Source of the DNA: Nitrosomonas sp.
GTDB taxonomy: Bacteria; Pseudomonadota; Gammaproteobacteria; Burkholderiales; Nitrosomonadaceae
Assembly: GCA_005779435.1 (NCBI GenBank)
Contig: SXJH01000052.1
Location: 1-10,600 of the forward strand
DNA length: 10,600 nt
Direction of reading: 5' to 3'
The first letter of the stretch is position 1. Each line of letters begins with the position of its first letter. Shown here piece by piece: positions 1-5,917 of the stretch. A program made the translations under genes and the position numbers. The notes below the pieces were generated by a model. It did no database searches, was not told the DNA's origin, and saw only the letters and a program-made list of their open reading frames with translations.

Positions 1-1487
1 CCGGCCAAGCGTGCGCTATGGTCGATGATTCTGGCGGTCGCATAACGGTCGAACGGCAATAGCGCATCCTTGCGCGCCAGTGTGGCGATCAGCCGGGCGT
101 ACAGCAGATGGGATTCGTCCGAGCGTCCGATGTGTTCCTCGAAATCTGCGGCGACCTTGAACAGTTCGTTGAAATCCGGATCGTATTCTTGCAACAGGTA
201 ATAAAACAGCCGGTCGCCGAACAGCACGATTTTGGCATCCAGCGGAATCGGTTCCGGTTCCAGCGATACGGTGCTGATCAGGCTGTACATCTGCGCCGGG
301 GATTCGATGCGGATCTCGCGCGATTGCAATGCGCGCTTGAGGCCGTCCCAGGCAAAAGGTTGCGTCAGCACCTTGCGCACGTCCAGCAGCAGATAACCGC
401 CATTGGCGCGATGCAATGCGCCCGGTTTGATCAGCATGAAATCGGTCACCAATGCGCCCATTTGCGCGATGTATTCGACGCGCCCGATCAGGTTGCTGTA
501 CGTCGGATTATCTTCGCTTAGGATCGGTGCGCCCGTTGCCTTGCCGGTGGAAACCAGCACATTCACCTGGTAATTGTGGAAAGTCTGGTGTGTGATGATG
601 GATATGCCGGAAATGCTGACGGATTCTTCCTGTTTGCGGAAATCGTCGACATGCTCAATCATATTCTGCTGCACGGCATCGAAATAGCGCAGTACATCGG
701 GCAGATCGGCATACCGGCTGCGCAGTTCGTTGAGCGGATGTTCGACCGCCGCCAGCATCGTTTCGCGGCTGAGCTGGCGCATGCGTTCGCTGCGCTCCCT
801 TCTCCACTGGGGCAGGTGGCTGAAGATGTTTTCCAATCGCTCTTGCAATTCCGCGATGGTCGCTTCGATGCGCGTTCTTTCCTCTTCCGGCAGTTTGTCG
901 TATTCGGCCGGCGAAATCGCCTCATTGCCGTGAATCGGCGAGAAGACGAAGCCGTCCGGCGTTTGCAATAACTCGATGCCCCGTTTTTCCGCATCCGACC
1001 GGAGATCGAGCAACGCATGTTCTTGCTGCTCGCTGAATGCTTTGTGGATCGCTTTCGCTTTGGCGCGGAATTCGTCGCTTTCGAATACTGCGGGTACTGC
1101 GCTGCGCAAGTAGTTGATCAATTCGTCCATGTGCAAGCGCAATTCTTCGCCGCGCCCGTGAGGCAGTTTGAGCATCCAAGGTTTGTGCGGCTGAGAGAAA
1201 TTATTGATATAGCACCAATCGGCGGGCTCGCTTTCTTGAGCCGCTTTGTCTTGCAGCAATTGTTTGACCAGGCTGCGCTTTCCCATGCCCGACGGGCCCA
1301 GCACGAAAAGATTGTAACCGTCGTGACGGATGCCGGCGCCGAAATGCACGGCATCCATTGCGCGCGCTTGTCCGATGATTTCCGTCAAATCTTCCAGTTC
1401 CGCCGTGGTTTCGAATTCAAACCGCGCGGGATCGCACGGTTTGCCGAGCTGCTTGGGATCGAGCGGTGCGTTTTTGCCGGTTTTGAT
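1..1487 (-). CDS. LonC/LonB-like AAA+ protease, N-terminal ~495 residues (3' end outside window)
   Basis: The frame is open from a TGA at 1502-1500 to the window edge. The N-terminus carries the AAA_32-type signature of Lon-like ATPases: CDPARFEFETTAELEDL (residues 18-34), IIGQARAMDAVHFG, GYNLFVLG and a Walker A-like GPSGMGKRS (64-72). A long charged helical region (about 100-290) matches the insertion of the LonC subfamily. NPTYSNLIGRVEY (327-339) and a Walker B-like GGYLLLD (363-369) follow, then a helical lid ending LPFDRYATARIIDHSARLA (477-495). Known members of this family continue with a Ser/Lys S16 peptidase domain, so ATP-dependent cytoplasmic proteolysis is the inferred role; the catalytic part is not visible here. 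Walker A has Arg where Ser/Thr usually follows the Lys. No ATG, GTG or TTG lies at the expected start; numbering here uses the ATC at 1487-1485, which has a Shine-Dalgarno 6 bp upstream. The first in-frame canonical-type codon (TTG, 1388) would delete the conserved N-terminus. It lies 23 bp after the lipoprotein gene. Confidence 0.85.
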   Translation of the reverse strand, partial: MKTGKNAPLDPKQLGKPCDPARFEFETTAELEDLTEIIGQARAMDAVHFGAGIRHDGYNLFVLGPSGMGKRSLVKQLLQDKAAQESEPADWCYINNFSQPHKPWMLKLPHGRGEELRLHMDELINYLRSAVPAVFESDEFRAKAKAIHKAFSEQQEHALLDLRSDAEKRGIELLQTPDGFVFSPIHGNEAISPAEYDKLPEEERTRIEATIAELQERLENIFSHLPQWRRERSERMRQLSRETMLAAVEHPLNELRSRYADLPDVLRYFDAVQQNMIEHVDDFRKQEESVSISGISIITHQTFHNYQVNVLVSTGKATGAPILSEDNPTYSNLIGRVEYIAQMGALVTDFMLIKPGALHRANGGYLLLDVRKVLTQPFAWDGLKRALQSREIRIESPAQMYSLISTVSLEPEPIPLDAKIVLFGDRLFYYLLQEYDPDFNELFKVAADFEEHIGRSDESHLLYARLIATLARKDALLPFDRYATARIIDHSARLA

Positions 1488-1493
1488 AAGATA

Positions 1494-1498
1494 ACCTC
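1494..1498 (-). promoter_or_regulatory. Ribosome binding site before an ATC codon
   Basis: On the minus strand GAGGT lies 6 bp before ATC (1487-1485), which is ideal spacing for initiation there. It sits between the stop codon of the upstream lipoprotein gene (TAA, 1513-1511) and the Lon-like coding frame. This is the main sequence argument for initiation at or very near the ATC. Confidence 0.5.
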
Positions 1499-1510
1499 GT
1501 CAGGTGATTG

Positions 1511-2743
1511 TTACTTGGCGATCGTGATACTCGGCACGCCGACGCGCGGCAAATCGGTGACGGTCATTTGAAACAGCAGGAACAGTAATTGAAACGCATC
1601 GCGATTCCAGCGCGCATGCGGGCCGGTGGTGTTTACCGCATAATGGCGGTTGTTCCAGCGAATGGAAAAATCGGCATTGGGCGGCGAGGAATCGGAAACC
1701 GTGAATTCCATGGTCAGATCGGGGTTCTCGTTGTTGAGGATCGGCGGCGTTCTTGGATCTTTCTCGACACGGTAGCCCGCTTCCTGCCCCAGCGCTTTGC
1801 CGAGAAAACCGAGAATCGCGTGGAAGCTTCGCAACCGGAAGAAACCGTTCATCGGCCATTCGCCGCCGAAATAGTCCGCGCGGATATCGAACGCGATGTC
1901 GCTGACATCCCATTCCCGCGCGTGTTCGTTCAGTTTTTCGCGTTCTTCTTCGGAGAGCGTATCGGGGTTGTAATTGGTGATTAAAATCGGCCCCGGTATT
2001 TGCTTGCGCAGGGTAAAAGTATCGGTTTCCGGGTTGTAACGCACGATGAATTCCTTTTGCAGCGACTGAAAGCTATCGGGCGCAATCGAGGCTGCGGGAA
2101 TGGTCCAGGTGTGCGTCAGCGACAGCGGTTCGGCATACAGTTGGTTGTGATCCTGAATTGCCGATAGATGCAGCGCTATACGACGAAACATTTCATATCC
2201 CGCTTTATCGGAAGGGTTGTTGCGATGAGCGATTTGCTGCTCGGGGTGCATCATGCGCACTTCCTGCGTCATCATGCGCAGCAGCATATCGACATCGAAA
2301 TGCTGGCGCAGCAGCAGTGTCAGCTTGCTTTGCGGAAACGGCGTCAGCAGGCGCTTGGTAAACTCTTCGCCTTCGATGGGAACGATGCTGATGGTTGGGC
2401 TTTCCGCCAGGCTGCCGCCGAAAACCGGCATGAGCGTAGTACCGGCGAGTCCGCCTAAAGCGGGCGTGGCTCCGGCATTGGCGGCAAAAGTAAAGGTAGC
2501 GGCAATATTGGACACGCCGGTGAAATGCACCGGCTGGCGGTAATGCGCGCGTACGATATTGGTTAGCAGTTGTTGCGATATGGCGTCGGTAACGGCTTCG
2601 TCGTATACGGTCACGGCGCGATTGAGCGCTATCGGCGATATGCAGCCGGAGAGAAGGACGAGGAGGAGCAAATACGGCAACAATCGCCGTAAAGGTTTTT
2701 CCCGGTGCGAATGCAGGGTGTTATATTTCACCGCTTGTTCCAT
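1511..2743 (-). CDS. Uncharacterised outer-membrane-type lipoprotein
   Basis: I do not recognise a function. The 410-residue product begins with a lipoprotein signal: a basic segment (HREKPLRR), a hydrophobic core (LLPYLLLLVL) and the lipobox LSGC with Cys34 as acylation site. Ile at +2 and no Asp favour outer-membrane sorting. The mature protein has an N-terminal block (NRAVTVYDEAV, LLTNIVRAHYRQPVHFTGVS), a small-residue-rich stretch around 75-100, then SPTISIVPIEGEEFTKRLL. The centre and C-terminus are soluble and mixed, with no transmembrane segment, repeat or catalytic motif that I can identify. The ATG at 2743 has AAAAAGG directly abutting it, which is too close. A GTG at codon 5 (2731) has GGA 7 bp upstream and could be the true start; both keep the signal peptide. 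It follows dnaB by 40 bp and precedes the Lon-like gene by 23 bp, so co-transcription is likely. Confidence 0.8.
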   Translation of the reverse strand: MEQAVKYNTLHSHREKPLRRLLPYLLLLVLLSGCISPIALNRAVTVYDEAVTDAISQQLLTNIVRAHYRQPVHFTGVSNIAATFTFAANAGATPALGGLAGTTLMPVFGGSLAESPTISIVPIEGEEFTKRLLTPFPQSKLTLLLRQHFDVDMLLRMMTQEVRMMHPEQQIAHRNNPSDKAGYEMFRRIALHLSAIQDHNQLYAEPLSLTHTWTIPAASIAPDSFQSLQKEFIVRYNPETDTFTLRKQIPGPILITNYNPDTLSEEEREKLNEHAREWDVSDIAFDIRADYFGGEWPMNGFFRLRSFHAILGFLGKALGQEAGYRVEKDPRTPPILNNENPDLTMEFTVSDSSPPNADFSIRWNNRHYAVNTTGPHARWNRDAFQLLFLLFQMTVTDLPRVGVPSITIAK

Positions 2744-2761
2744 CCTTTTTGTTGAAGAGCC

Positions 2762-2776
2762 GCTGAATTATTCAGC
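2762..2776 (-). repeat. Short perfect inverted repeat between dnaB and the lipoprotein gene
   Basis: GCTGAA and TTCAGC flank a 3 bp centre in the 40 bp gap. A 6 bp stem is possible in the transcript, but no T-run follows in either direction. It is unlikely to be an efficient intrinsic terminator; at most it may attenuate transcription or protect the dnaB 3' end. Confidence 0.35.
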
Positions 2777-2783
2777 ATTATTC

Positions 2784-4172
2784 TTAATAATAGCCGGAGC
2801 GGGCATGATTCTCAAAGCGCGTATATTCGCCGAGGAAGGTCAGATCCACTTTGCCGATCGGGCCGTTACGCTGTTTGCCGATGATAATCTCGGCGATGCC
2901 TTTGTCGGGGGAATCCGGGTTATAAACTTCATCGCGGTAAATAAACAATATTACGTCGGCGTCTTGCTCGATGGCGCCCGATTCGCGCAGATCCGACATG
3001 ACCGGGCGTTTGTTGGGGCGTTGCTCGAGACTGCGGTTAAGCTGCGATAATGCGATTACCGGTACTTTGAGTTCTTTCGCCAATCCTTTCAAGGCGCGCG
3101 ATATTTCGGAGATTTCGGTGGCGCGGTTTTCCCCCTGGCTGGTGGATGACATCAGTTGCAAGTAATCGACCACGATGAGTCCAAGTTCGCCATGCTGGCG
3201 GTATAGGCGTCTGGAGCGCGCGCGCAGTTCCAGGGCGTTCAGTGCGGCGGTTTCGTCGATAAAAATCGGCGCTTCGCTCAATTTGCCCAGTGCGTGCGTG
3301 AGCTTCGGCCAATCTTCGTCTTCCAGCCGCCCGGTGCGCACTTTGTGTTGATCCAATTTGCCGACCGAGCCCAACAAACGCATGGCAAGCTGCGTGCCGC
3401 CCATTTCCATGCTGAATACGGCAACCGGTTTGTTTAATTCCAGCGCCACATGTTCGGCAATATTCAACGAGAAAGCGGTTTTGCCCATCGAAGGGCGGCC
3501 TGCGACGATGATCAAATCCCCCGGCTGGAAGCCGGAAGTTTTTTGATCGAGATCGTGAAAACCGGAGGCGATGCCGGTCACGTTGCTGGGGTTGTCCTGG
3601 CTATAGAGCAGCTCGATTCTTTCCACCACTTCTTTCAGCAGCGGTTGAATGTCCATGAATCCTTCCTTGCCGCGCGCGCCTTCTTCGGCGATTTCAAAAA
3701 CTTTCGCTTCCGCTTCGTCCAGCAAATCCGCTGCGGAACGTCCGGCCGGGTTGTATGCCGAATCGGCGATATGTGCGCCGACTTGTGCGAGATTGCGCAT
3801 GATCGAGCGTTCGCGCACGATTTCCGCATAGCGTTTGATATTGGCGGCGGACGGCGTGTTTTGCACGATGGCGCCGATATAGGCAAGCCCGCCGATCGAT
3901 TGCAGTTCTGCGGATGTTTCGAGCGATTCGGCCACGGTAATCACATCCGCCGGTTTATTGTGCGACAGCAGTTTGCAAATATGGTGATAAATCAGGCGAT
4001 GATCGTGGCGGTAGAAATCGCTGTCGGTGACGATGTCGGCGATCTTGTCCCAGGCGTTGTTATCGAGCATCAGGCCGCCTAAAACCGATTGTTCGCTTTC
4101 GATGGAATGCGGCGGGGTTTTCAATGGATCAGCGAATTGATCCTGGTGAATGCTGATGGGTGATTGCGCCAT
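2784..4172 (-). CDS. dnaB: Replicative DNA helicase DnaB
   Basis: The 462-residue length is normal for this hexameric 5'-3' helicase, which unwinds DNA at the fork and recruits primase. The N-terminal domain (about 20-125) begins PPHSIESEQSVLGGLMLDN, typical of DnaB. A linker helix region (about 145-190) precedes the RecA-like motor domain. That domain has Walker A GRPSMGKTA (225-233), the catalytic Glu in FSMEM (Glu256), Walker B LIVVDYLQL (Asp336), the ALSQLNR motif (374-380) and the arginine-finger segment KQRNGP (433-438). No intein is present. The chosen ATG gives the expected N-terminus, although no clear Shine-Dalgarno precedes it. An intrinsic terminator lies between rplI and dnaB, so dnaB probably has its own promoter in the 54 bp before it or depends on read-through; I see no convincing -35/-10 pair there. 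The lipoprotein gene follows after 40 bp. Confidence 0.98.
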   Translation of the reverse strand: MAQSPISIHQDQFADPLKTPPHSIESEQSVLGGLMLDNNAWDKIADIVTDSDFYRHDHRLIYHHICKLLSHNKPADVITVAESLETSAELQSIGGLAYIGAIVQNTPSAANIKRYAEIVRERSIMRNLAQVGAHIADSAYNPAGRSAADLLDEAEAKVFEIAEEGARGKEGFMDIQPLLKEVVERIELLYSQDNPSNVTGIASGFHDLDQKTSGFQPGDLIIVAGRPSMGKTAFSLNIAEHVALELNKPVAVFSMEMGGTQLAMRLLGSVGKLDQHKVRTGRLEDEDWPKLTHALGKLSEAPIFIDETAALNALELRARSRRLYRQHGELGLIVVDYLQLMSSTSQGENRATEISEISRALKGLAKELKVPVIALSQLNRSLEQRPNKRPVMSDLRESGAIEQDADVILFIYRDEVYNPDSPDKGIAEIIIGKQRNGPIGKVDLTFLGEYTRFENHARSGYY

Positions 4173-4226
4173 GGGTGATAGAAATCATGGTTGATCGGAA
4201 GTGAATTCTATCATTGCTGAGAGGGT

Positions 4227-4259
4227 AAAAAAACAAGGCTACCGGAGTAGCCTTGTTTT
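4227..4259 (-). terminator. Intrinsic terminator after rplI
   Basis: On the minus strand a 13 bp perfect stem (AAAACAAGGCTAC paired with GTAGCCTTGTTTT) encloses the loop TCCG, and the 3' arm runs directly into seven T residues. This is a textbook rho-independent terminator 25 bp downstream of the rplI stop. It marks the end of the rpsF-priB-rpsR-rplI transcript and separates it from dnaB. On the plus strand the T-run is only four long, so it acts mainly in the direction of the genes. Confidence 0.92.
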
Positions 4260-4284
4260 CGTGGGATAAAATAACGAACAGCGA

Positions 4285-4740
4285 TTAGAGCATCGCTTCG
4301 CCCAGCACCGATACCGTGATATTGGCCGTTACATCGCTGTGCAATGAAACCGTCAGCGGATAATCGCCAACTTGTTTCAATTGCCCGTTCGGCATGCGGA
4401 TCATGGATCTTTCCACCGTAAAACCAAGTCCTGCCAGCGCTTCGGCGATATTGGCGTTGGATACGGAGCCGAATAATTTTCCATCGCTGCCGGTTTTTTG
4501 CGTAATTTGTACCAGCAAGCCGTCCAATTTTGCCGCTACAGCCTGTGCGGCAGCCAATGCTGCGGCTTGTTTTTTCTCCAGTTCGGCGCGCTTGGATTGA
4601 AACTCCGCGATTGCCTGCTCGGTTGCTCGTTTTGCTTTTCCTTGCGGGATTAGAAAGTTACGCGCAAAGCCGCTTTTAACGTTGACGACATCGCCTAATT
4701 GACCCAAATTGGTAACTTTTTCCATCAAAATAATTTGCAT
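4285..4740 (-). CDS. rplI: 50S ribosomal protein L9
   Basis: The 151-residue product is full length for L9, a two-domain protein binding 23S rRNA near the base of the L1 stalk. The N-terminal domain starts MQIILMEKVTNLG and matches the L9 signature (GQLGDVVNVKSGFARNFL, residues 13-30, followed by IPQGKAKRAT). A long Ala/Lys/Glu-rich connecting helix spans about 40-75. The C-terminal domain contains KTGSDGKLFGSVSNANIAEAL (residues 82-102), in which GKLFGSV is the usual L9 core. A strong GAGGAG lies 7 bp before the ATG and overlaps the region of the rpsR stop codon, suggesting translational coupling with rpsR, 11 bp upstream. It is the last gene of the operon and is followed by the terminator. 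Confidence 0.98.
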   Translation of the reverse strand: MQIILMEKVTNLGQLGDVVNVKSGFARNFLIPQGKAKRATEQAIAEFQSKRAELEKKQAAALAAAQAVAAKLDGLLVQITQKTGSDGKLFGSVSNANIAEALAGLGFTVERSMIRMPNGQLKQVGDYPLTVSLHSDVTANITVSVLGEAML

Positions 4741-4751
4741 CGCGTGACTCC

Positions 4752-5036
4752 TCAGTGACGATCGGTATAAGGCAACAAAGCCAGGAAGCGCGCGTGCTCT
4801 ATCGCAGTACTGAGCTGGCGTTGGTAAAAAGAGGTGGTGCCGGTGACGCGTGCCGGAATGATCTTGCCATTCTCGCTGATGAAATCTTTCAGGATGTCGA
4901 TGTCCTTATAATCAACGTGTTTGATGCCTTCCGCAGTGAAGCGGCAAAACTTCTTGCGCTTGAATAGCGGACGATTGGCTTTCTTTTCTCTTTCTTTATC
5001 TTTGCTTTCTTTGCGTCGTGTAAAACGTGCTGTCAT
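4752..5036 (-). CDS. rpsR: 30S ribosomal protein S18
   Basis: The product is about 94 residues. The conserved S18 core runs from RPLFKRKKFCRFTAEGIKHVD through DYKDIDILKDFI, GKIIPARVTGT and RQLSTAIEHARFLALLPYTD. S18 pairs with S6 on the 30S platform, which explains its place in the rpsF operon. An ATG also exists at 5042, but the AGGA Shine-Dalgarno abuts it directly and lies 6 bp before the ATG at 5036, so the latter (MTARFTRR) is preferred. The N-terminus is a charged extension rich in Lys, Arg and Glu (TRRKESKDKEREKK), which makes the protein longer than the 75-residue E. coli S18. It lies 19 bp after priB (from the chosen start) and 11 bp before rplI. Confidence 0.96.
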   Translation of the reverse strand: MTARFTRRKESKDKEREKKANRPLFKRKKFCRFTAEGIKHVDYKDIDILKDFISENGKIIPARVTGTTSFYQRQLSTAIEHARFLALLPYTDRH

Positions 5037-5042
5037 ATTCAT

Positions 5043-5046
5043 TCCT
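5043..5046 (-). promoter_or_regulatory. Ribosome binding site that decides the rpsR start
   Basis: AGGA on the minus strand touches the first ATG (5042) but lies 6 bp before the second in-frame ATG (5036). Normal spacing favours the second ATG, shortening S18 by two residues. Confidence 0.6.
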
Positions 5047-5055
5047 ATTCGTAAA

Positions 5056-5352
5056 TCAGATACATTCGATCCGATTGGTGTGAAATATCAACTGTTGGCT
5101 CATGCGGCTTTTTCTGTTCAAAAAACCGGTCAGTTTAACCGCGCTATCCGGTTTCAATTCGGCAATTGCCAGTGCTGCCTGCCCCATCGCCATGGCTGGA
5201 AGATCAAAGATTATTTGCCGAACGACACCGGCTTCTTTTTGTTTCGAAGCGTGATTGACGGTAAATTCAATCACCGCAATCCCGGCCGGTGTATAGCGCA
5301 CTGCGCCCGGCTTAGCGATTTTTCCACAAATAACGGTTTGATTGCATTCCAA
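5056..5352 (-). CDS. priB: Primosomal replication protein PriB (TTG start)
   Basis: The 98-residue protein is a small OB-fold protein related to SSB. PriB binds single-stranded DNA and bridges PriA and DnaT during replication restart. Supporting sequence includes VICGKIAKPGAVRYTPAGI (about 7-25, like the RYTPAGI segment of betaproteobacterial PriB), IEFTVNHASKQKEAG and VKLTGFLNRKSRMSQQLIFH near the C-terminus. Its position between rpsF and rpsR is the diagnostic neighbourhood. The start is TTG (5352-5350): no in-frame ATG or GTG lies upstream or near, and an ATT one codon earlier is the only other near candidate. No Shine-Dalgarno is visible in the 13 bp after the rpsF stop, so translation probably depends on coupling to rpsF. 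The stop is TGA. Confidence 0.9.
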   Translation of the reverse strand: MECNQTVICGKIAKPGAVRYTPAGIAVIEFTVNHASKQKEAGVVRQIIFDLPAMAMGQAALAIAELKPDSAVKLTGFLNRKSRMSQQLIFHTNRIECI

Positions 5353-5365
5353 AATGGCTGGCAGT

Positions 5366-5767
5366 CTACGCCGGGGCGCTAGGTTCTTCGGTCAACTCAT
5401 CGGCAACCAATTCATCGGCAGTATCCGCTACGACCGGAATGGCTCTTTCTTCTTGACGCATCATCGGGGATGGTCCCGTAACCGGGCCGTTGGTTTTAAT
5501 GGTTAAATGCCGAAGTACCGCATCGCTGAATTTGAATGCGTGATCCAAATCGTCCAGCGCTTGTTGATCGCACTCAATATTCATCAGCACGTAATGCGCT
5601 TTGTGTACTTTCTGAATCAAATAGGAGAGTTGACGCCGACCCCAATCTTCCAGGCGGTGGATTTTGCCGTTTCTCGCGGTGACAATACCGCGATAACGCT
5701 CGATCATTGCCGGTACTTGCTCACTTTGATCGGGATGAACAATAAAAACGATTTCGTAATGTCGCAT
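5366..5767 (-). CDS. rpsF: 30S ribosomal protein S6
   Basis: The 133-residue product opens with MRHYEIVFIVHPDQSEQVPA, the canonical S6 start, and contains GRRQLSYLIQK (about 43-53), a near match to the S6 signature, then KAHYVLMNIECD and SDAVLRHLTIK. The ferredoxin-like fold covers about residues 1-97. The remainder is a Glu/Asp/Ala/Pro-rich acidic tail (ending TEEPSAPA), a common S6 feature that in E. coli is glutamylated. S6 binds 16S rRNA together with S18. AAGGA lies 5 bp before the ATG. It is the first gene of the operon, with a strong promoter and a structured leader of about 60 nt upstream. Confidence 0.98.
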   Translation of the reverse strand: MRHYEIVFIVHPDQSEQVPAMIERYRGIVTARNGKIHRLEDWGRRQLSYLIQKVHKAHYVLMNIECDQQALDDLDHAFKFSDAVLRHLTIKTNGPVTGPSPMMRQEERAIPVVADTADELVADELTEEPSAPA

Positions 5768-5786
5768 AGATTCCTTATGGGTTAAA

Positions 5787-5815
5787 GCCTCCCGGAAAAC
5801 GGTTGCCGGTGAGAC
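5787..5815 (-). promoter_or_regulatory. Leader hairpin of the rpsF operon, candidate S6:S18 autoregulatory element
   Basis: In the transcript, GUCUC-A-CCGG pairs with CCGG-GAGGC (9 bp including one G-U, one bulged A) around a 10-nt loop CAACCGUUUU. The hairpin lies in the 5' UTR, with its 3' end 19 nt before the rpsF start. Many bacteria have an S6:S18-binding leader with a conserved CCG trinucleotide mimicking the 16S rRNA site; this leader has ACCG both beside the bulge and in the loop. The hairpin is seen directly; its identity as the S6:S18 element is inference. Confidence 0.45.
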
Positions 5816-5833
5816 AAGGTTAAAAGGAGCGCT

Positions 5834-5862
5834 ATTGTACTGAATTCATAAACGAATATCAA
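5834..5862 (-). promoter_or_regulatory. Sigma70 promoter of the rpsF operon
   Basis: On the minus strand the -35 box TTGATA (5862-5857) and -10 box TACAAT (5839-5834) each match consensus at five of six positions and are separated by exactly 17 bp. Transcription would start near 5827, giving a leader of about 60 nt before rpsF. It is the best promoter in the window and suits a highly expressed ribosomal operon. Confidence 0.8.
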
Positions 5863-5917
5863 ACATTAGCGCGGCCTCGGTTCGGTTTTCTGGAAAAACG
5901 CATGACTTCCGGCGGAA

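Noticed and set aside
108..1571. Several plus-strand and minus-strand open frames across the left end
   Set aside because: A single minus-strand frame across 1-1487 encodes a continuous Lon-like protein with ordered family motifs, so the others are shadows.
3450..4082. Plus-strand open frame of 210 codons opposite dnaB
   Set aside because: It is entirely antisense to well-supported dnaB coding sequence and shows no family motif.
5881..5917. Possible terminator after the cytochrome gene
   Set aside because: TTCCGCCGGAA can form only a short stem, and the T-run lies about 8 bp further on, so it is not a convincing intrinsic terminator.
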